This document shows positions 35,066 through 37,214 of a stretch of DNA of 37,214 nt, one piece after another. The notes under the pieces are model-generated. The model did not search any database and was not told where the DNA came from. It saw nothing but the letters and a program-made list of their open reading frames with translations. Source of the stretch: Spirochaetaceae bacterium (GTDB lineage Bacteria; Spirochaetota; Spirochaetia; PWKH01). Positions within the stretch are counted from its first letter, which is position 1; each line of letters opens with the position of its first letter. The stretch spans positions 1-37,214 of the forward strand of contig PWKH01000146.1 in assembly GCA_003559765.1 (NCBI GenBank), read 5' to 3'. A program made the translations under genes and the position numbers.

Positions 35066-36037
35066 ATACCCGGCAGAGACTATTACGACGCCCTCCTTTC
35101 CTGGTTCTCCCGCCGCTTCATCTGGGAGCTGAATACGGAATGGATTCTGCTGAGCCCGGGACTGATGTATGCAGTGGGAGCGGCAATCCGGGAGTTCACG
35201 AGCCCGGGGAACTCCGTAGTTATACAGACTCCGGTGTATCATCCCTTTTCTGAACTGGTCGTATCCAACGGGCGCACCCTCCGGAATAATCAGCTCCTGT
35301 ACCGGAACGGAACCTATGTCATGGACTTTACGGGCCTTGAAGAGATCCTTCAGCAGAAAACGGTCACTATGCTGATGCTGTGCAGTCCCCACAACCCTGC
35401 AGGACGAGTATGGCGGGAGAATGAACTGACGCGTCTCGGAGAGCTCTGTCTCCGCCATGGGGTGCTGGTAGTCTCCGATGAGATCCACAGCGACTTCGTC
35501 CTCTCCGGAAGGCATGTGCCGACAGCCTCAATTGACCGGGAGCTTGCGGCTTCGGTTATTACCTGCACCTCAGCGACAAAAACCTTCAATATTCCGGGTC
35601 TGCAGACAGCCGGCATCATTATCAGCGACAGCGGCCTGCGCAGCCGCATGGCTGCCAGATTTGCCGCCGACGGATTTTCCCAGCTCAACGTGATGGGACT
35701 GATTGCCGGTCAGGCCGCCTACACCTATGGAGAAAGCTGGCTGAATTCCCTTCTCGTGTATCTTCGGGGTAATCGCCTGTTTCTGAACACCTTTCTCAAG
35801 GAGCATATCCCCGAAGTTACCCTCACTGAAAGTGAAGCGACCTATTTGGCTTGGATGGACTTTTCCAGGATGGGCCTCTCGGACAGAGATCTGGAACAGC
35901 GCCTGCTTTATGACTGCGGACTCTGGCTCAGTCCGGGACCGCTCTGAGGTCCAGGCGGAAGGGGATTTCAGCAGCCGAATTTCGGCTGTCCACGAAGCAG
36001 ACTGGAAGAGGGGCTTGGAAAACTGGCCGAAGGATTA
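35066..36037 (+). pseudogene. Decayed PatB/MalY-type PLP aminotransferase / C-S lyase
   Basis: Homology begins at IPGRDYYDALLSWFSRR directly after an in-frame TGA (35063-35065); PLP-lysine region SATKTFNIPGLQTAGIII intact; second in-frame TGA then GPGGRGFQQPNFGCPRSRLEEGLGKLAEGL continues the C-terminus. The first ~70 residues are not found upstream. Confidence 0.8.
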
Positions 36038-36105
36038 ACCGCTGATGGGAACCGCAGGCAGCCGATTTCTCAGATGTAATTTCTGCAAAAGCACCCGGCA
36101 GATAC

Positions 36106-36519
36106 TTAATTCGCTCTTGCCTCGGCAAGCATGAGCTCGGAGAACTTCAGCAGTTCATCTGAGGTATCGGTAATCACTGCCTCAAGTATCGGGATGCTGA
36201 TTTCCTGGTACTCATGTACCGCGATATTCCTGAACCCGATCATGTTCCGCAAGTTTTTCGCCAATTCCCTGGGGATCATTCCTGCGTCAGCTGCAGCTTC
36301 GAAACTGCTGCCGGAGTCAACAGGAAGACCGAGTTTCCGTATGCGGACTACATAATTTGCTAAATCAATACTCTGCTGGCATGCACGGGTAATATTAAGG
36401 ATTGCCGCATCCTGGCGTGTATAGTCAGACGCAAAGTCCCTGGACAGTCGGTGTTCCTCCCGGGCACGCTGAATACAGTGCTGGATGCTGTGTACTTTAT
36501 TCAGGATTACATCATTCAT
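36106..36519 (-). CDS. hepT: HepT-like HEPN toxin (DUF86)
   Basis: Helical HEPN protein with RX4HXY motif RNIAVHEY; 4-bp overlap with mntA. Confidence 0.9.
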   Translation of the reverse strand: MNDVILNKVHSIQHCIQRAREEHRLSRDFASDYTRQDAAILNITRACQQSIDLANYVVRIRKLGLPVDSGSSFEAAADAGMIPRELAKNLRNMIGFRNIAVHEYQEISIPILEAVITDTSDELLKFSELMLAEARAN

Positions 36520-36935
36520 ACCTGCACCATCCTTCCTGAACGAAATACTTCAGCAAGAATCTCCCTCCGCTCTTCATTCAGAATCTGATAAAAAGAAAGG
36601 GTAAGCATTTCAAATATATCTGCAGCGTCGGCATCAGCGGTAAAAATCCGTGTACCGGTAAAGATGATCTCTTTTTTAAAAACAAGAGAGACATATCTGA
36701 TCGACACCAGATCTACCGGAAGGGAAAGGGCATCCTCAATTTCTGACCGCGCCGGAGAAAGCCCAAGATATCCCGGTTCATCAAAAGGCTTTTCCGGAAG
36801 CAGCAGCGCAATATCAATATCTCCTGCCTGGCTGATATCCCCCTGGGCTGCTGAACCAAAGAGATATATCGCCTGCAGAGCAGGGAAATGTCTGGTAAGG
36901 ATAGACCGTATCTTTTCGATTCCTTCTGCGTCCAT
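36516..36935 (-). CDS. mntA: MntA-like nucleotidyltransferase antitoxin (ORF track extends the start to 36962)
   Basis: AIYLFGSAAQGDISQAGDIDIALLLP contains GSX10DXD; start MDAEGIEKIRS preferred because a promoter overlaps the upstream extension. Confidence 0.85.
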   Translation of the reverse strand: MDAEGIEKIRSILTRHFPALQAIYLFGSAAQGDISQAGDIDIALLLPEKPFDEPGYLGLSPARSEIEDALSLPVDLVSIRYVSLVFKKEIIFTGTRIFTADADAADIFEMLTLSFYQILNEERREILAEVFRSGRMVQV

Positions 36936-36941
36936 GGGGGC

Positions 36942-36970
36942 ATTATCCACCGGTTCAGACATACTGTCAA
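36942..36970 (-). promoter_or_regulatory. Strong sigma70 promoter for mntA-hepT
   Basis: Minus strand TTGACA (36965-36970)-N17-GATAAT (36942-36947). Confidence 0.7.
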
Positions 36971-37131
36971 CTCAGCTGATTTCCTGCGGAAATACAAACA
37001 TGCATCTCATAGCTTACCAGGGCCAGCCGTCAGCGGCATAACCGAAGAGACTGAAAGAACGGTCAGATGAATAAAGCGGGATGTATTAATAGTTTTCTGC
37101 TCTCTTTTAGAGAGCGCATATACGAAAAAAA

Positions 37132-37214
37132 GCCTGGCGACGACCTACTCTCCCACGGAAAAACCGCAGTACCATCGGCGTAGGAGGGCTTAACTTCCGT
37201 GTTCGGAACGGGAA
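37132..37214 (-). rRNA. 5S ribosomal RNA, 3' portion (continues past window)
   Basis: Reverse complement ...TTCCCGTTCCGAACACGGAAGTTAAGCCCTCCTACGCCGATGGTACTGCGG...CGTGGGAGAGTAGGTCGTCGCCAGGC, then a T7 run. Confidence 0.96.

Noticed and set aside
33886-35253. 455-aa plus-strand ORF
   Set aside because: Mostly antisense to arcA; its translation lacks family motifs, and the part after 34755 crosses the rearrangement junction.
35063-35946. UGA recoding (selenocysteine or Trp) in the aminotransferase
   Set aside because: There is no homology upstream of the first TGA, the N-terminus is missing, and I identified no SECIS-like element; pseudogenisation is simpler.

Overview
The window looks like bacterial chromosome, probably from a spirochaete; that assignment is inferred from gene content and style, not a search. 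It has dense, mostly translationally coupled operons. From left to right: a gatC-gatA-gatB-aspS operon (minus strand, aspS truncated by the window edge); a purine salvage operon (hpt, a second phosphoribosyltransferase resembling yeast HPT1, purA, purB) ending in a strong intrinsic terminator; a 918-920 aa apparently exported ankyrin-repeat protein; a VTT-type membrane protein overlapping a long AlaX-type editing protein; a Gln-rich conserved protein; an Fe-alcohol dehydrogenase; a GNAT acetyltransferase; a SPOR-type protein, coaE, polA, a metallo-beta-lactamase-fold hydrolase and a small membrane protein; a branched-chain 2-oxoacid:ferredoxin oxidoreductase operon with butyrate kinase and phosphate butyryltransferase, headed by an uncharacterised Cys-rich protein; an operon of a His/Met-rich secreted protein, a response regulator, a histidine kinase with a His/Met-rich sensor loop, and an RmuC-like protein; a YfcC-like transporter and a PM20D1/CPS1-like M20 peptidase facing arcB-arcA; a decayed PatB/MalY aminotransferase; a HepT/MntA toxin-antitoxin pair; and the 3' part of a 5S rRNA. 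The most interesting signals are the His/Met-rich two-component system, with 11-bp phased repeats and a palindrome at its promoter; promoter geometries predicting leaderless mRNAs for the ankyrin gene and mntA; the HPT1-like enzyme; and the Cys-rich protein leading the oxidoreductase operon. No CRISPR array, transposase, integrase or tRNA was recognised.
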